Below, in pieces: positions 1 to 9,341 of a DNA stretch of 64,000 nucleotides. Both the position numbers and the translations under genes were made by a program. The DNA comes from UBA4421 sp028228615. Its GTDB lineage: Bacteria > Pseudomonadota > Gammaproteobacteria > Pseudomonadales > Azotimanducaceae. Location: contig JAOJBS010000005.1 in assembly GCA_028228615.1 (NCBI GenBank), positions 1 through 64,000 of the forward strand. Reading direction: 5' to 3'. How positions within the stretch are numbered: position 1 is the first letter of the stretch; every line of letters starts with the position of its first letter. Below the pieces are notes generated by a model, which did not search any database, was not told the DNA's origin, and was given only the letters and a program-made list of their open reading frames with translations.

Positions 1-487
1 GCTCGCAAACCATGATTTGCGTATTGCCGGTAGATTTCGCTTTGTTTGCCACTTGCAACATATCTAGTGGTGCCAAAAACTGACCTTTCTTAATATTCAC
101 CGGTTTGCCTTGGGCGCAGACATTAAGAATAAAATTGGTCTGGCGGCATAAAAATGCTGGGGTTTGCATGACATCTACCACGCTGGCAACTTCGTCCAGC
201 GGGGTATCTTCGTGCACGTCGGTTAACACCGGCATGGAGAGTTCAGTTTTGACCCGCTCAAGAATTCGCAAGCCCTCTTCAATACCCGGCCCTCTGTAGC
301 TGTCCATAGAAGAGCGGTTAGCCTTATCGAAGGAACTCTTAAAAATCAGCGCAACGCCAACCTTCTCGCCAAGCGCCTTAAGTGTGGTGGCCGTTTCCAT
401 AATCAGCTTTTCGGACTCAATGACACAGGGCCCAGCAATAACAAACAAAGGCTTATCGCCGCCCACTTCAAAATTCTCTAGTTGCAT
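1..487 (-). CDS. kdsA: 3-deoxy-D-manno-octulosonate 8-phosphate synthase (Kdo-8-P synthase), partial
   Basis: The first 162 codons of KdsA, running off the left edge of the window. The enzyme condenses phosphoenolpyruvate with arabinose 5-phosphate to make Kdo-8-phosphate for the lipopolysaccharide inner core, in the cytoplasm. The N-terminus reads MQLENFEVGGDKPLFVIAGP followed by CVIESE, and later come FKSSFDKANRSS and VLTDVHE, all typical of the DAHP-synthase/KDSA fold. It lies 67 bp downstream of pyrG on the same strand, the pyrG-kdsA(-eno) order usual in gammaproteobacteria. The C-terminal ~120 residues are outside the window. Identity is secure from motifs and context. Confidence 0.96.
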   Translation of the reverse strand, partial: MQLENFEVGGDKPLFVIAGPCVIESEKLIMETATTLKALGEKVGVALIFKSSFDKANRSSMDSYRGPGIEEGLRILERVKTELSMPVLTDVHEDTPLDEVASVVDVMQTPAFLCRQTNFILNVCAQGKPVNIKKGQFLAPLDMLQVANKAKSTGNTQIMVCE

Positions 488-554
488 AAATATTCAATCC
501 AAAATGAATGTAGTAACCATTTGAGCAGGCAGAAATTGCTCTTATTTGCCTGGG

Positions 555-2189
555 TTATTTTAACGTGCCTTCCGAGAAAGCGAGTCCGGCAGAAATAAAA
601 CCAGAGAACAGCGGGTGCCCGGTTCTTGGCGAAGAGGTAAATTCAGGGTGGAACTGGCAGGCCAAAAACCAAGGGTGATCTGCCAACTCCAACATTTCGA
701 CTAACTCACCATCTTCTGAACGACCGCCGACAATCATGCCGCTTTCAATCAACCGATCAACATACCGATTGTTGACCTCATATCGGTGCCTATGGCGTTC
801 ACGCACCACACCCTCGCCATACACTTGCGCAGCCAAAGTACCCTCTTTAAGAATACAAACTTGCTCGCCTAAACGCATTGTGCCGCCCATATCACTGGCA
901 GTATCGCGCACCTCTACTTGACCGTCTCTGTCTGTCCATTCGGTAATGAGTGCTATGACAGGATCTGCCGCACCTTGCTTAACTTCTGTGGTGTGCGCAT
1001 CTGGCATGCCCCCACAATTGCGCGCAATATCTATCACCGCTGCGTGCAGGCCATAGCAAATGCCTAGGTACGGTACGCCGTTTTCTCGAGCGTAACCCGC
1101 AGCCAAAATTTTGCCTTCAAAGCCTCGGCCACCAAAACCGCCGGGAACCAAAATTGCTGAAACATCCTGAAGCAGTCCAGTACCTTCGGCTTCTAGGCGT
1201 TCGGCATCAATAAACTGAATATCGACTTCGGTGAGGGTTTGAATACCGGCATGCTTAATTGCCTCAATCAGCGACTTATAGGCATCCAACAGTTCAAGAT
1301 ATTTACCGACAAAGGCAATGCGTACTTTATGTTTTGGATTCAATTGGGCGTCGACTACGTCCTGCCAATCGCTCAAATCAGCAGGCGGGCAGTCTAGCTC
1401 TAACTGCTCAGTAACATAGGTGTCTAAACCTTGGTTGTGCAACTCCAACGGGCCGCGATAAATGGTGTCCACGTCGACCATAGAAATGACTGCGCGCTCT
1501 TCCACGCTGGTGAACAGTGCAATCTTATCGCGTTGGGATTTTGGAATATCCATTTCGGACCGGCAGACCAAAATGTCGGGCTGCAAGCCAATGGAGCGCA
1601 TTTCCTTGACCGAGTGCTGGGTGGGTTTAGTCTTAATTTCACCGGCTTTACTCAAGTAAGGTACGTAAGTGAGGTGAATGAATAGCGCGCGGTTACGCCC
1701 TACTTCCATGCGCAACTGGCGAATGGCTTCTAGAAACGGCTGGGACTCGATGTCGCCAACTGTACCGCCTACTTCGACAATCAGAATATCTACACCCTCA
1801 GCAGCAAGCCGAGTGCGACGCTTAATTTCATCGGTGATATGGGGGATAACTTGAACAGTGCCGCCCAAGTAGTCGCCGCGGCGTTCTTTGCGAATCACCT
1901 CAGCGTAAACACTGCCGGTGGTGAAGTTATTGTTGCGCGTCATGCGAACTTTAGAGAAGCGTTCGTAGTTGCCCAGGTCCAGATCTGTTTCAGCACCATC
2001 CCGCGTCACAAACACCTCACCATGCTGCACAGGACTCATAGTACCCGGGTCAACATTAATGTAAGGGTCCATTTTTAGGACGTTGATTTTGAGGCTACGC
2101 GCCTCCAACTGAGCAGCAAGTGAAGAGGTTAAAATGCCCTTCCCTAAAGAAGACACTACACCGCCAGTAACAAAAATATATCGCGTCAT
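555..2189 (-). CDS. pyrG: CTP synthase
   Basis: Makes CTP from UTP, ATP and glutamine in the cytoplasm. I place the start at the ATG giving MTRYIFVTGGVVSSLGKG (544 residues, matching the usual ~545). A longer open frame adds 18 residues, but a GGAG ribosome binding site lies just before the internal ATG. The N-terminal synthetase domain carries the SLGKG loop and the EVGGTVGDIES motif. The C-terminal class I glutamine amidotransferase domain (from about residue 290) has PGGFGGRG, the nucleophile motif GICYGLHAA and CQFHPEFTS. In this family the nucleophile context is usually GICLGMQ, so GICYGLH is a mild variant. Downstream of tilS and upstream of kdsA. Confidence 0.97.
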   Translation of the reverse strand: MTRYIFVTGGVVSSLGKGILTSSLAAQLEARSLKINVLKMDPYINVDPGTMSPVQHGEVFVTRDGAETDLDLGNYERFSKVRMTRNNNFTTGSVYAEVIRKERRGDYLGGTVQVIPHITDEIKRRTRLAAEGVDILIVEVGGTVGDIESQPFLEAIRQLRMEVGRNRALFIHLTYVPYLSKAGEIKTKPTQHSVKEMRSIGLQPDILVCRSEMDIPKSQRDKIALFTSVEERAVISMVDVDTIYRGPLELHNQGLDTYVTEQLELDCPPADLSDWQDVVDAQLNPKHKVRIAFVGKYLELLDAYKSLIEAIKHAGIQTLTEVDIQFIDAERLEAEGTGLLQDVSAILVPGGFGGRGFEGKILAAGYARENGVPYLGICYGLHAAVIDIARNCGGMPDAHTTEVKQGAADPVIALITEWTDRDGQVEVRDTASDMGGTMRLGEQVCILKEGTLAAQVYGEGVVRERHRHRYEVNNRYVDRLIESGMIVGGRSEDGELVEMLELADHPWFLACQFHPEFTSSPRTGHPLFSGFISAGLAFSEGTLK

Positions 2190-2345
2190 TGAACTCCATC
2201 TAATCTGCCCTATTACATGATTTGCAACCGGAAATCGATTCACATGAAGCTAGGCAAGATGGAAGCGAAAGTTAACAGAGGGCCGGGTTAACCTCAATCA
2301 GATTGATACTTTAATGCGACTATTTTGAACTAACTCGGACATTTT

Positions 2346-2371
2346 AAAAAAATCTACGCAGATGCGCCTAG
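2346..2371 (-). terminator. Possible intrinsic terminator at the end of tilS
   Basis: On the minus strand the tilS stop codon sits in a short imperfect hairpin (CTA-GG-CGCA/TGCG-TAG, with the GG bulged) followed by a run of seven T within eight bases. The tiny 2-base loop makes it weak. It would separate tilS from pyrG, which has a 178-bp leader. Confidence 0.35.
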
Positions 2372-3666
2372 TTAATGGAAGAGCTGTGCAAAATGCCTCG
2401 ACACCAGACCCTGGAATGTGCGTCTCCAGATACCTCTTCAGCCTGCACTCTACTTGCAATACCAGGTACTGCTAAAAGCTCTCCGTTGCGCATAATTAAG
2501 GGGTAGTCGTCTCTGCGCCAAGGTGGAATATTGCCTTGCTGGAAGAGTGTTTTAAGGGAGGCCGAGCCAAAACTTCGGCTGAGGGACACATTGTCGTCTA
2601 GCCCACCGCGACAAATAATTTCAACGGGCCCGCAATAAGCGAACGCATCCCCCGCGTTTGAGTCACAGGGAACCAACTCTAAACGCCCAAAGCCACCGGA
2701 CACGCTCTCACCCAATACCAATCTCGCACCAGCAAATGCGACCGCTTGATGCCGCTTTATGTAATACAGGCCACCTCGCCAACTGCGCAGTAGCCCGCTT
2801 TCATCCAGTGCCAATTCAGACTGCTCCGCGCTTTGTGCCTGCCTCAGCCATTCTGACAATGCTCGGTCACTCAACTCAAAATGCCCCCGCACCGCAAGGT
2901 AAGTGCGCAGCCAAAGCTGCTGACTGCTCAAATCATCCGGCAACTTACTCAGCGGCACCTCATCAGTAAACTCTTCTACCAAGTGCTGCAGCAATGATTG
3001 CTGTGCGTTGCTCTGCGCTGTCACTCTGAGTAGAGCTTGCGTCATACCTGGCCAGCGCTTTTGCAACATGGGAACAACTTGATGTCGCAGAAAATTACGA
3101 TCAAATCCAATGTCGCCATTAGAGGGATCTTCAATCCACGTTAAGTTGTTCGCTTGAGCGTAGGCGACTAAATCGGTTCTTGAAAGGTTCAACAGCGGAC
3201 GCAAAAACTGGCCCCGACCCAAGGCACCTTGCTGACGCATTGAGATGAGACCACGGCCCTGAAACAAGCGCAAAAATGCAGTTTCTACTTGATCTTGGGC
3301 ATGGTGCCCCAGCAACAGAAGGTCACCTGCGCGCATATTAAGGGTGAAAAATTCATAGCGCGCCTCGCGGGCTGCGGCTTCCAAATTACCTTGTTTAGCT
3401 AGCACTAAATCGGCACACACAAACTCAACACCCAGACTTTTACATTGCGCCTGGCAATGCTTTGCCCAGCTTGCGGACTCACTAGAAATTTGATGATTGC
3501 CATGCAGTGCTATGATAGAGGCGCCGATGGGCAGAATACCCACCAACGCATGCAGCAGCGCTGTGGAATCTACCCCACCGCTTAAGGCCACCAGATAGCG
3601 CTGAGGTACCGGCTGCGCCGCTAGCACTTGCGCCAGTTCGGCTTCAAGAACAACGCTGGCAGTCAT
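2368..3666 (-). CDS. tilS: tRNA(Ile)-lysidine synthetase
   Basis: Attaches lysine to C34 of the CAU-anticodon tRNA(Ile), switching it from methionine to isoleucine decoding. It is essential and cytoplasmic. The 432-residue protein has the N-type ATP pyrophosphatase loop LVALSGGVDSTALLHAL (residues ~26-42), then GHHAQDQVETAFLRLFQG and RPLL, which are standard TilS motifs. The C-terminal substrate-binding domain contains LKTLFQQGNIPPWRRDDYPL. The gene lies 18 bp after dnaE. In Pseudomonas and E. coli accA normally lies between dnaE and tilS; here it does not. Confidence 0.95.
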   Translation of the reverse strand: MTASVVLEAELAQVLAAQPVPQRYLVALSGGVDSTALLHALVGILPIGASIIALHGNHQISSESASWAKHCQAQCKSLGVEFVCADLVLAKQGNLEAAAREARYEFFTLNMRAGDLLLLGHHAQDQVETAFLRLFQGRGLISMRQQGALGRGQFLRPLLNLSRTDLVAYAQANNLTWIEDPSNGDIGFDRNFLRHQVVPMLQKRWPGMTQALLRVTAQSNAQQSLLQHLVEEFTDEVPLSKLPDDLSSQQLWLRTYLAVRGHFELSDRALSEWLRQAQSAEQSELALDESGLLRSWRGGLYYIKRHQAVAFAGARLVLGESVSGGFGRLELVPCDSNAGDAFAYCGPVEIICRGGLDDNVSLSRSFGSASLKTLFQQGNIPPWRRDDYPLIMRNGELLAVPGIASRVQAEEVSGDAHSRVWCRGILHSSSIN

Positions 3667-3684
3667 CCTTGATAATGATTTGAA

Positions 3685-6600
3685 TTAGCCAAAATTGCGC
3701 CCTTGGGAATAATTTAGACTGACTTTCTCGTCACCAAAGTTTTCTTCCAGATCAAACAACAATTGCTGACTGACTTTGACCTGCCACTCTGGGCCTAGAC
3801 TGATTTTGCCCTGCGCCTCTTGGGCCTTGTACAAAATGGCAATAGGACACGTTGCACCCGGCACCTGGTAAGGCTGCAAGATCTCTTTCAACTTTTGGTT
3901 AAAGTTGTCCGGTAATTGCGAGGCGGTAAAATCTAGCGCCAACCCGCAACTAAATTTTTGTCGAGCCTCATCCATTGTGAGTATTTGGCTGGCACGTAGC
4001 GAGATACCGCCATTGCGCTCGTCATTTTGAACTTCACCCTCAATCACCAACAGTTCGTCTTTCGCTACCTTGTGTGAATAATTTTGAAAGGCATCTGAAA
4101 ACAGTGATACTTCAAGCCGAGCGCTTCGATCATCTAACACCAGAAAGGCCATAGACGAACCGCGTTTATTTTTCATCACCCGATTACTGATGACCATACC
4201 AGCCACCCACTGAGTATTTTTGCTGACCCTCAGTTCTTTGATTTTGCTGCGACAAAAATGCCCAAGCTCTTTTTCATAGCTCTCAATGGGGTGCCCGGTT
4301 AGAAACAGGCCTAACGTATCTTTCTCGCCCTTCAAGCGTTCTAAAGTAGTCAGTGGCTTAACCGCACTTTGTACTTCACAGTCCTGCGCAGGTGCCTGAC
4401 TCTCAATGCCGCCAAAAAGGTCTGTGATACCCACAGCTTGGTCCCGCGCCACCTGCTCAGCCCCTTGAACGGCCTGAGGCAACGTTGCCAGCAATCTTGC
4501 TCTGGTTTGATTTAAGGTCTCGTCAGTAAGCGCAAATTCGTCCATTGCCCCAGAGCTGATCAGAGCGAGAAGCACGCGCTTGTTGGCTTTTTTGCTGTCC
4601 ACCCGACGACAAAAATCTGCCAGATCTAGGAATGGACCCTGAGCGCGCGCCTCAACGATGGCGGATACCGGCCCTTCACCCACGCCGCGCACGGCGCCCA
4701 AGCCATAAATCACGGCATCGCCTTTTACCGAAAAACGAAATTCACTGATATTTACCCCTGGCGGCAACAGAGACATTTTCATGCGTCTGACTTCATCAAC
4801 TAAAATCACTACACGATCAATACTCTGCATATCTGCAGATAAGTTGGCTGCCATGAAATGCGCGGGATAACACGACTTCAACCACGCCGTTTGGAAACTA
4901 ACAATGGCATAGGTCGCCGAGTGCGACTTGTTAAACGCATAACCGGCAAACTTTTCCATTAAGTCGAAAATTTCATTTGCCAGCTCTGCAGAAACATCAT
5001 TTTCTGCGGTGCCAACAAGAAATTGTTCGCGCACCTTAGCCATTTCAGACGCTTTCTTTTTACCCATTGCACGGCGCAGAAGGTCAGCTTGCCCAAGGGA
5101 GAAGCCAGCCAATACCTGGGCAATTTGCATCACCTGTTCTTGGTACAGGACTACCCCGTAGGTTGATTCAAGCACAGGCTCCAAACTGGGGTGGGGGAAG
5201 GTAACTGGCTCTCTGCCGTGCTTACGATTGATGTAGTCATCTACCGCACCGGACTCCAGTGGTCCGGGACGAAACAGCGCCACTAAAGCAATGATGTCGT
5301 TTATATCTTCTGGCAACAGGCGGCGGATCAAATCCTTCATACCCCGCGATTCCAACTGGAATATACCGGTGGTGTCACCCCGCCGAAGCTGCTCAAAGGT
5401 GCCGCGATCATCCAGCGGAATGCTTTCAATCTCGATGGCTTCCTCGCCCAACGTTTGACGATATTCGTTAACGGATTTAACAGCCCAATCAATAATCGTC
5501 AGCGTCTTCAGACCCAAGAAGTCGAATTTAACCAGCCCTGCCCGCTCGACATCATCTTTGTCGAACTGAGAAACCAGTCCCGTGCCCGATTCTTCAGTAT
5601 ATAGGGGCACAAAATCTGTCAGCGCGGAGGGCGCAATCACTACACCACCCGCATGGCGTCCAACATTTCGAACGATGCCTTCCAGTTTGAAAGCCATGTC
5701 CATAATTTCGCTGGCCTCTTCAGTGCTCTCAACAAACTCCTTCATTTCAGCACTTTCTGCCATGGCCTTGGTCAAGGTCATGCCCACCTCAAAAGGAATA
5801 AGTTTTGATAACTTATCCGCCAAGCCATAAGGCTTACCCTGAACTCGAGCGACATCTCGCACCACCGCTTTTGCGGCCATAGTGCCAAAGGTAATAATTT
5901 GGCTGACCGACTCAACACCATACATATCGCTTACGTGTTGAATGACTTTATCCCGGCCTTCCATGCAGAAATCCACATCGAAATCTGGCATCGAGACACG
6001 CTCGGGGTTGAGAAATCGCTCAAACAGCAGGTCGTATTCAAGCGGATCTAGGTCGGTAATATCCAGCACATAAGCAACCAACGAACCTGCACCTGAACCG
6101 CGCCCGGGGCCAACCGGAATGCAATTACTCTTGGCCCACGCGATAAACTCCATAACGATCAAAAAATAACCAGCGAAACCCATTTGGTTAATCACACCCA
6201 GCTCAAAGGCTAAGCGGTCGCTATAATCTTGCACACTGAAGCCGTTCAACGGCCCCGTTTTGGCCAGTCGACGGTCTAACCCTTCTTGGGAAACTTGTTG
6301 AATATAATCTTCTGGGCCGAGGCCATTAGGTATGGGGTAATCTGGCAAATAGTAAGTGCCCAAGGGCACTTCTACATTACAACGCTTAGCGATCTCTACC
6401 GTGTTTTGTAGCGCTGAGGGAATATCAGCAAAGAGCGCCCTCATTTCTGCATCGCTGCGCAGATATTGCTGCTCGCTGTGTTCGCGCTTTCTGCGCGGAT
6501 CATCCAACGCGCGACCTTGGTGAATACAAACCCTGGTTTCGTGGGCTTCAAAATCTTCAGCGGCGGTAAAGCAAACATCATTGGAGGCAACAACGCCTAT

Positions 6601-7173
6601 TTCAAGCTGAGATGCTATGGCCAACGTGCGCCTTAACATTTCTTCCTCGTTCTCTCGCCCGGTGCGGGTAATTTCAAGGAAATAGTCTTCAGCAAACTCG
6701 TTCTGCCAAACCCGCGCTCTACTCAACGCGGGGCCTTGATCGTCATTGGCTAACTCACCCCAAAGGTGCCCGCCGACGCCGCCAGCTAGGATAATCAGCC
6801 CTTCCTTGCGCGCGAAAATATCCTCTTCAGAGATAATGCCGCGCTGCTCAGCGGAGGTATAACCGGCGGAGATCAGCGCAATTAGGTTGGTATATCCGGC
6901 CATATTTCTGGCTAAGGCAACTATGCGGCCGCTGCTACCTGTTTCAGCACAACTGACCACGATCTCCGCACCCAGAATTGGTTTAACCCCTTGGCTTAAA
7001 CAGGTTTCATAAAATTTGACCAACGCAAAGAGATTATTACAGTCGGTCAGCGCCAGCGCTGGCATGCCTCTTGCCGCTGTGGTATTCACAACATCTTTAA
7101 CTTTCAGCATGCCTTTGGACAGTGAAAATTCGCTGTGGACGTGCAGGTGAACAAAATTTGCCGCTTGGGTCAT
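3685..7173 (-). CDS. dnaE: DNA polymerase III alpha subunit
   Basis: Catalytic polymerase subunit of the replicative holoenzyme. At 1162 residues it matches E. coli DnaE (1160). The N-terminal PHP domain starts FVHLHVHSEFSLSKG. The palm has the catalytic pair in PDFDVDFCMEGRD and the third acidic region in KFDFLGLKTLTIID. The fingers region holds GRGSGAGSLVAY. A clamp-binding-like QAVGITDLFGG lies near residue 930, followed by the OB-fold region (WVAGMVISNRV). The ATG at 7173 overlaps the rnhB stop (ATGA), implying translational coupling. A TTG two codons upstream is the less likely start. No frameshift seen. Confidence 0.97.
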   Translation of the reverse strand: MTQAANFVHLHVHSEFSLSKGMLKVKDVVNTTAARGMPALALTDCNNLFALVKFYETCLSQGVKPILGAEIVVSCAETGSSGRIVALARNMAGYTNLIALISAGYTSAEQRGIISEEDIFARKEGLIILAGGVGGHLWGELANDDQGPALSRARVWQNEFAEDYFLEITRTGRENEEEMLRRTLAIASQLEIGVVASNDVCFTAAEDFEAHETRVCIHQGRALDDPRRKREHSEQQYLRSDAEMRALFADIPSALQNTVEIAKRCNVEVPLGTYYLPDYPIPNGLGPEDYIQQVSQEGLDRRLAKTGPLNGFSVQDYSDRLAFELGVINQMGFAGYFLIVMEFIAWAKSNCIPVGPGRGSGAGSLVAYVLDITDLDPLEYDLLFERFLNPERVSMPDFDVDFCMEGRDKVIQHVSDMYGVESVSQIITFGTMAAKAVVRDVARVQGKPYGLADKLSKLIPFEVGMTLTKAMAESAEMKEFVESTEEASEIMDMAFKLEGIVRNVGRHAGGVVIAPSALTDFVPLYTEESGTGLVSQFDKDDVERAGLVKFDFLGLKTLTIIDWAVKSVNEYRQTLGEEAIEIESIPLDDRGTFEQLRRGDTTGIFQLESRGMKDLIRRLLPEDINDIIALVALFRPGPLESGAVDDYINRKHGREPVTFPHPSLEPVLESTYGVVLYQEQVMQIAQVLAGFSLGQADLLRRAMGKKKASEMAKVREQFLVGTAENDVSAELANEIFDLMEKFAGYAFNKSHSATYAIVSFQTAWLKSCYPAHFMAANLSADMQSIDRVVILVDEVRRMKMSLLPPGVNISEFRFSVKGDAVIYGLGAVRGVGEGPVSAIVEARAQGPFLDLADFCRRVDSKKANKRVLLALISSGAMDEFALTDETLNQTRARLLATLPQAVQGAEQVARDQAVGITDLFGGIESQAPAQDCEVQSAVKPLTTLERLKGEKDTLGLFLTGHPIESYEKELGHFCRSKIKELRVSKNTQWVAGMVISNRVMKNKRGSSMAFLVLDDRSARLEVSLFSDAFQNYSHKVAKDELLVIEGEVQNDERNGGISLRASQILTMDEARQKFSCGLALDFTASQLPDNFNQKLKEILQPYQVPGATCPIAILYKAQEAQGKISLGPEWQVKVSQQLLFDLEENFGDEKVSLNYSQGRNFG

Positions 7174-7772
7174 GAGCAAGCCACCTGCTCTAGGGCCTTT
7201 CGCACCGGCGCAAAGCTTCTTCTGTGTTCAGGACAGGGTCCTAGTTCATTCAATGCGCTCATATGTTTCTTCGTTGGATAGCCTTTATGTTGTTCAAACC
7301 CATAGCCTGGATAGGTGAGCGCAAGCTGCACAAGCTCCTCGTCCCTTTCCACTTTGGCTAAAATTGAAGCTGCACTGATTTGCCCGACAATACGATCACC
7401 TTTGATAATAGCCTCAGCGTCCATTGGTAGGTCAGGTACTTTATTGCCGTCTACCAAAACCTTGTCTGGCACTATGCTTAAACCCGATATCGCACGGCGC
7501 ATGGCCAAATGGCTGGCTTGCAGAACATTGAGTTCATCAACCTCAGCAACACTCGCACGCCCAATGCACCAGCTTAAGGCATGCTGCCGAATTAGAATGG
7601 CCAACTTGTGCCTAGATTTTTCCGTTGTTGCCTTGGAGTCGCGCAGCCCTTGTATTGGCGACTCAGGGTCTAAAATGACGGCACAAGCCACCACTGGGCC
7701 AGCTAAAGGCCCCAGTCCTACCTCATCGACGCCAGCAATAATGCCGTCTCGATGATCATAAATTTTGCTCAT
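7170..7772 (-). CDS. rnhB: Ribonuclease HII (with altered GRG motif)
   Basis: Removes RNA from RNA-DNA hybrids and nicks at misincorporated ribonucleotides. Starting at the ATG (MSKIYDHRDGIIAGVDEVG) it is 200 residues, the usual size; an upstream TTG would add 11. Metal ligands appear in GVDEVG, VLVDGNKVP and KGDRIVGQISAASILAKVERD. The motif after the first acidic pair reads DEVGLGPLAG, whereas the family has GRG there. I re-read the codon as CTG, so the arginine is replaced by leucine. The gene sits between lpxB and dnaE, as in E. coli, and overlaps dnaE by four bases. Confidence 0.94.
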   Translation of the reverse strand: MSKIYDHRDGIIAGVDEVGLGPLAGPVVACAVILDPESPIQGLRDSKATTEKSRHKLAILIRQHALSWCIGRASVAEVDELNVLQASHLAMRRAISGLSIVPDKVLVDGNKVPDLPMDAEAIIKGDRIVGQISAASILAKVERDEELVQLALTYPGYGFEQHKGYPTKKHMSALNELGPCPEHRRSFAPVRKALEQVACS

Positions 7773-7837
7773 CTGCCCTTTGACCACAGAAAATCTATCC
7801 CTCAATAATCGAACTGCTTTTACACCAAAGCATTGGT

Positions 7838-9034
7838 TTAGAGTTTACCCTTCTCCTGCAGCAGATCTACTATTCCTTGGGCCGCTGTATTACTCGCACC
7901 TAATCCCAGCTCCCCTTCCTCAAGGGTTTTGCGCATATTCGCAAAGGGCTGAAAATATTCATCGTCACTACGGGAATTTTCCAACTCGCTCAACAACGCC
8001 TGAGCCAAACCTTGCGGCTGCGCTTGGTCTTGCAGCAACTCTGGCACCAGTTCCTTATTAGAAAGGATATTCGGCATGGCCACATAGGGTGTTCTAACCA
8101 GCAGGCGTGCAATCCAATGCGACCAGTAGCCTAAGCGATAACTGACGACCATAGGTCGCTTCAGCAACATGGCCTCCAAAGTGCTTGTACCGGACTTAAC
8201 TAACGCGGCGTCACAGGCAAGTAACGCCAGCCTAGCTTGACCTTGGTGGATGTGAATATCTAATTGCGGCGCGCACTCAATACCTTTACGAACTTGTGCT
8301 TCGCGGGCTGCGTTGATACACGGGATAACCACTTTCACTGACTTATTCTGCTCGGCAAAACGGGCCTGAATAATTTCCGCCGCTTGCAGAAAAGGCTCAA
8401 GCATTAATTCTATTTCACTGCCTCTACTGCCCGGCAGCATGGCTAGAACGACATCAGACTGGGCAACACCAAGCTGCTTGCGCGCCCACTGCTGTTTGTC
8501 CGCCTTGGTGTCCGCTTCAGTAATTTCATGGGCAAGAGGGTGGCCAACAAAAATCGCCCGCACAGACAAGTCGGCATAAAAAACTGGCTCAAACGGGAAC
8601 AGGCAAAAAATCACGTCAGCAGAACGCGCGACTCGCTTGGTGCGGCCACGACGCCAAGCGTAAACCGAAGGGCTGACATAATGCGCGGTGGGTATGCTGC
8701 TGTCTTTGAGTCGGCCTTCAAGTAAGAAGTTGAACACATTAAAATCGATGCCAATAAAAGCATCTATGTTTTCTTCCTGAAAGGTGCTCGCAAGCCGGCG
8801 GTAGAGTTTCCACAATTGCGGCAAGCGTAAAATGGGTTCTTTGAAGCCGTTCACAGAGAGTTCGTCAATGGACGCCAGAGGCTCTAAGCCTTGGGCAATC
8901 ATCGCAGGACCGCCCACGCCAAGAAAGCGTATGCTGCCTGACATTGCTGGATGGGACTTAAGCGCCGCCATCAATCCTGCCGCGAGGTTATCTCCTGATG
9001 CTTCGCCGGCGACCAAACCGATAGTTAAGGTCAT
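7838..9034 (-). CDS. lpxB: Lipid-A-disaccharide synthase
   Basis: Glycosyltransferase family 19 enzyme joining lipid X to UDP-2,3-diacylglucosamine to form the lipid A disaccharide at the inner face of the inner membrane. The 398-residue protein opens with LTIGLVAGEASGDNLAAGLM, the LpxB signature. It continues with GIDFNVFNF, YVSPSVYAWRRGR, LPGSRGSEIELM and KSGTSTLEAMLLKRPMVVSY, all diagnostic. It is preceded by a 307-bp spacer after lpxA, unusually long for a pair that is often nearly adjacent, so it may have its own promoter. Confidence 0.97.
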   Translation of the reverse strand: MTLTIGLVAGEASGDNLAAGLMAALKSHPAMSGSIRFLGVGGPAMIAQGLEPLASIDELSVNGFKEPILRLPQLWKLYRRLASTFQEENIDAFIGIDFNVFNFLLEGRLKDSSIPTAHYVSPSVYAWRRGRTKRVARSADVIFCLFPFEPVFYADLSVRAIFVGHPLAHEITEADTKADKQQWARKQLGVAQSDVVLAMLPGSRGSEIELMLEPFLQAAEIIQARFAEQNKSVKVVIPCINAAREAQVRKGIECAPQLDIHIHQGQARLALLACDAALVKSGTSTLEAMLLKRPMVVSYRLGYWSHWIARLLVRTPYVAMPNILSNKELVPELLQDQAQPQGLAQALLSELENSRSDDEYFQPFANMRKTLEEGELGLGASNTAAQGIVDLLQEKGKL

Positions 9035-9341
9035 AAAGTGGCCCTTATTAAACCTTTGTATAGCGCCAACGCGTGCGCTTTTTTCCTCACACTGTCTCTT
9101 TACGCTGTCTCTTTACTTTGTCTTTTTAGAAGAAGGCGCAAGAAACAAAAATGACCTGTATTAAACTTATAAATCAGTAGTTTATAGCGCAAATCTAATA
9201 AATTAAATTACATTTAAATCTACTTGTTAACCCCTTCCCTTACCGACTATAGGCAAACAAAAGGCACTCAAAAGACGAATAAAAGACTTATAAAAAAGCA
9301 CAGATCACCCCTCCGGCAATGAGCGCTTTGCCAGTGTTTTG
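9035..9341. other. AT-rich 307-bp spacer between lpxA and lpxB
   Basis: No convincing open frame on either strand. The middle (about 9150-9300) is AT-rich, with several TATAAA/TTAAT-like strings and a repeated CTGTCTCTTTAC near 9092-9117. A minus-strand promoter for lpxB is plausible, but I could not find a -35/-10 pair with good spacing. Confidence 0.4.

Noticed and set aside
1839..2078. Plus-strand open frame opposite pyrG, and many similar long frames opposite bamA, lpxD, lpxA and ung
   Set aside because: They are antisense shadows of strongly conserved genes, with no ribosome binding site or family motif of their own.
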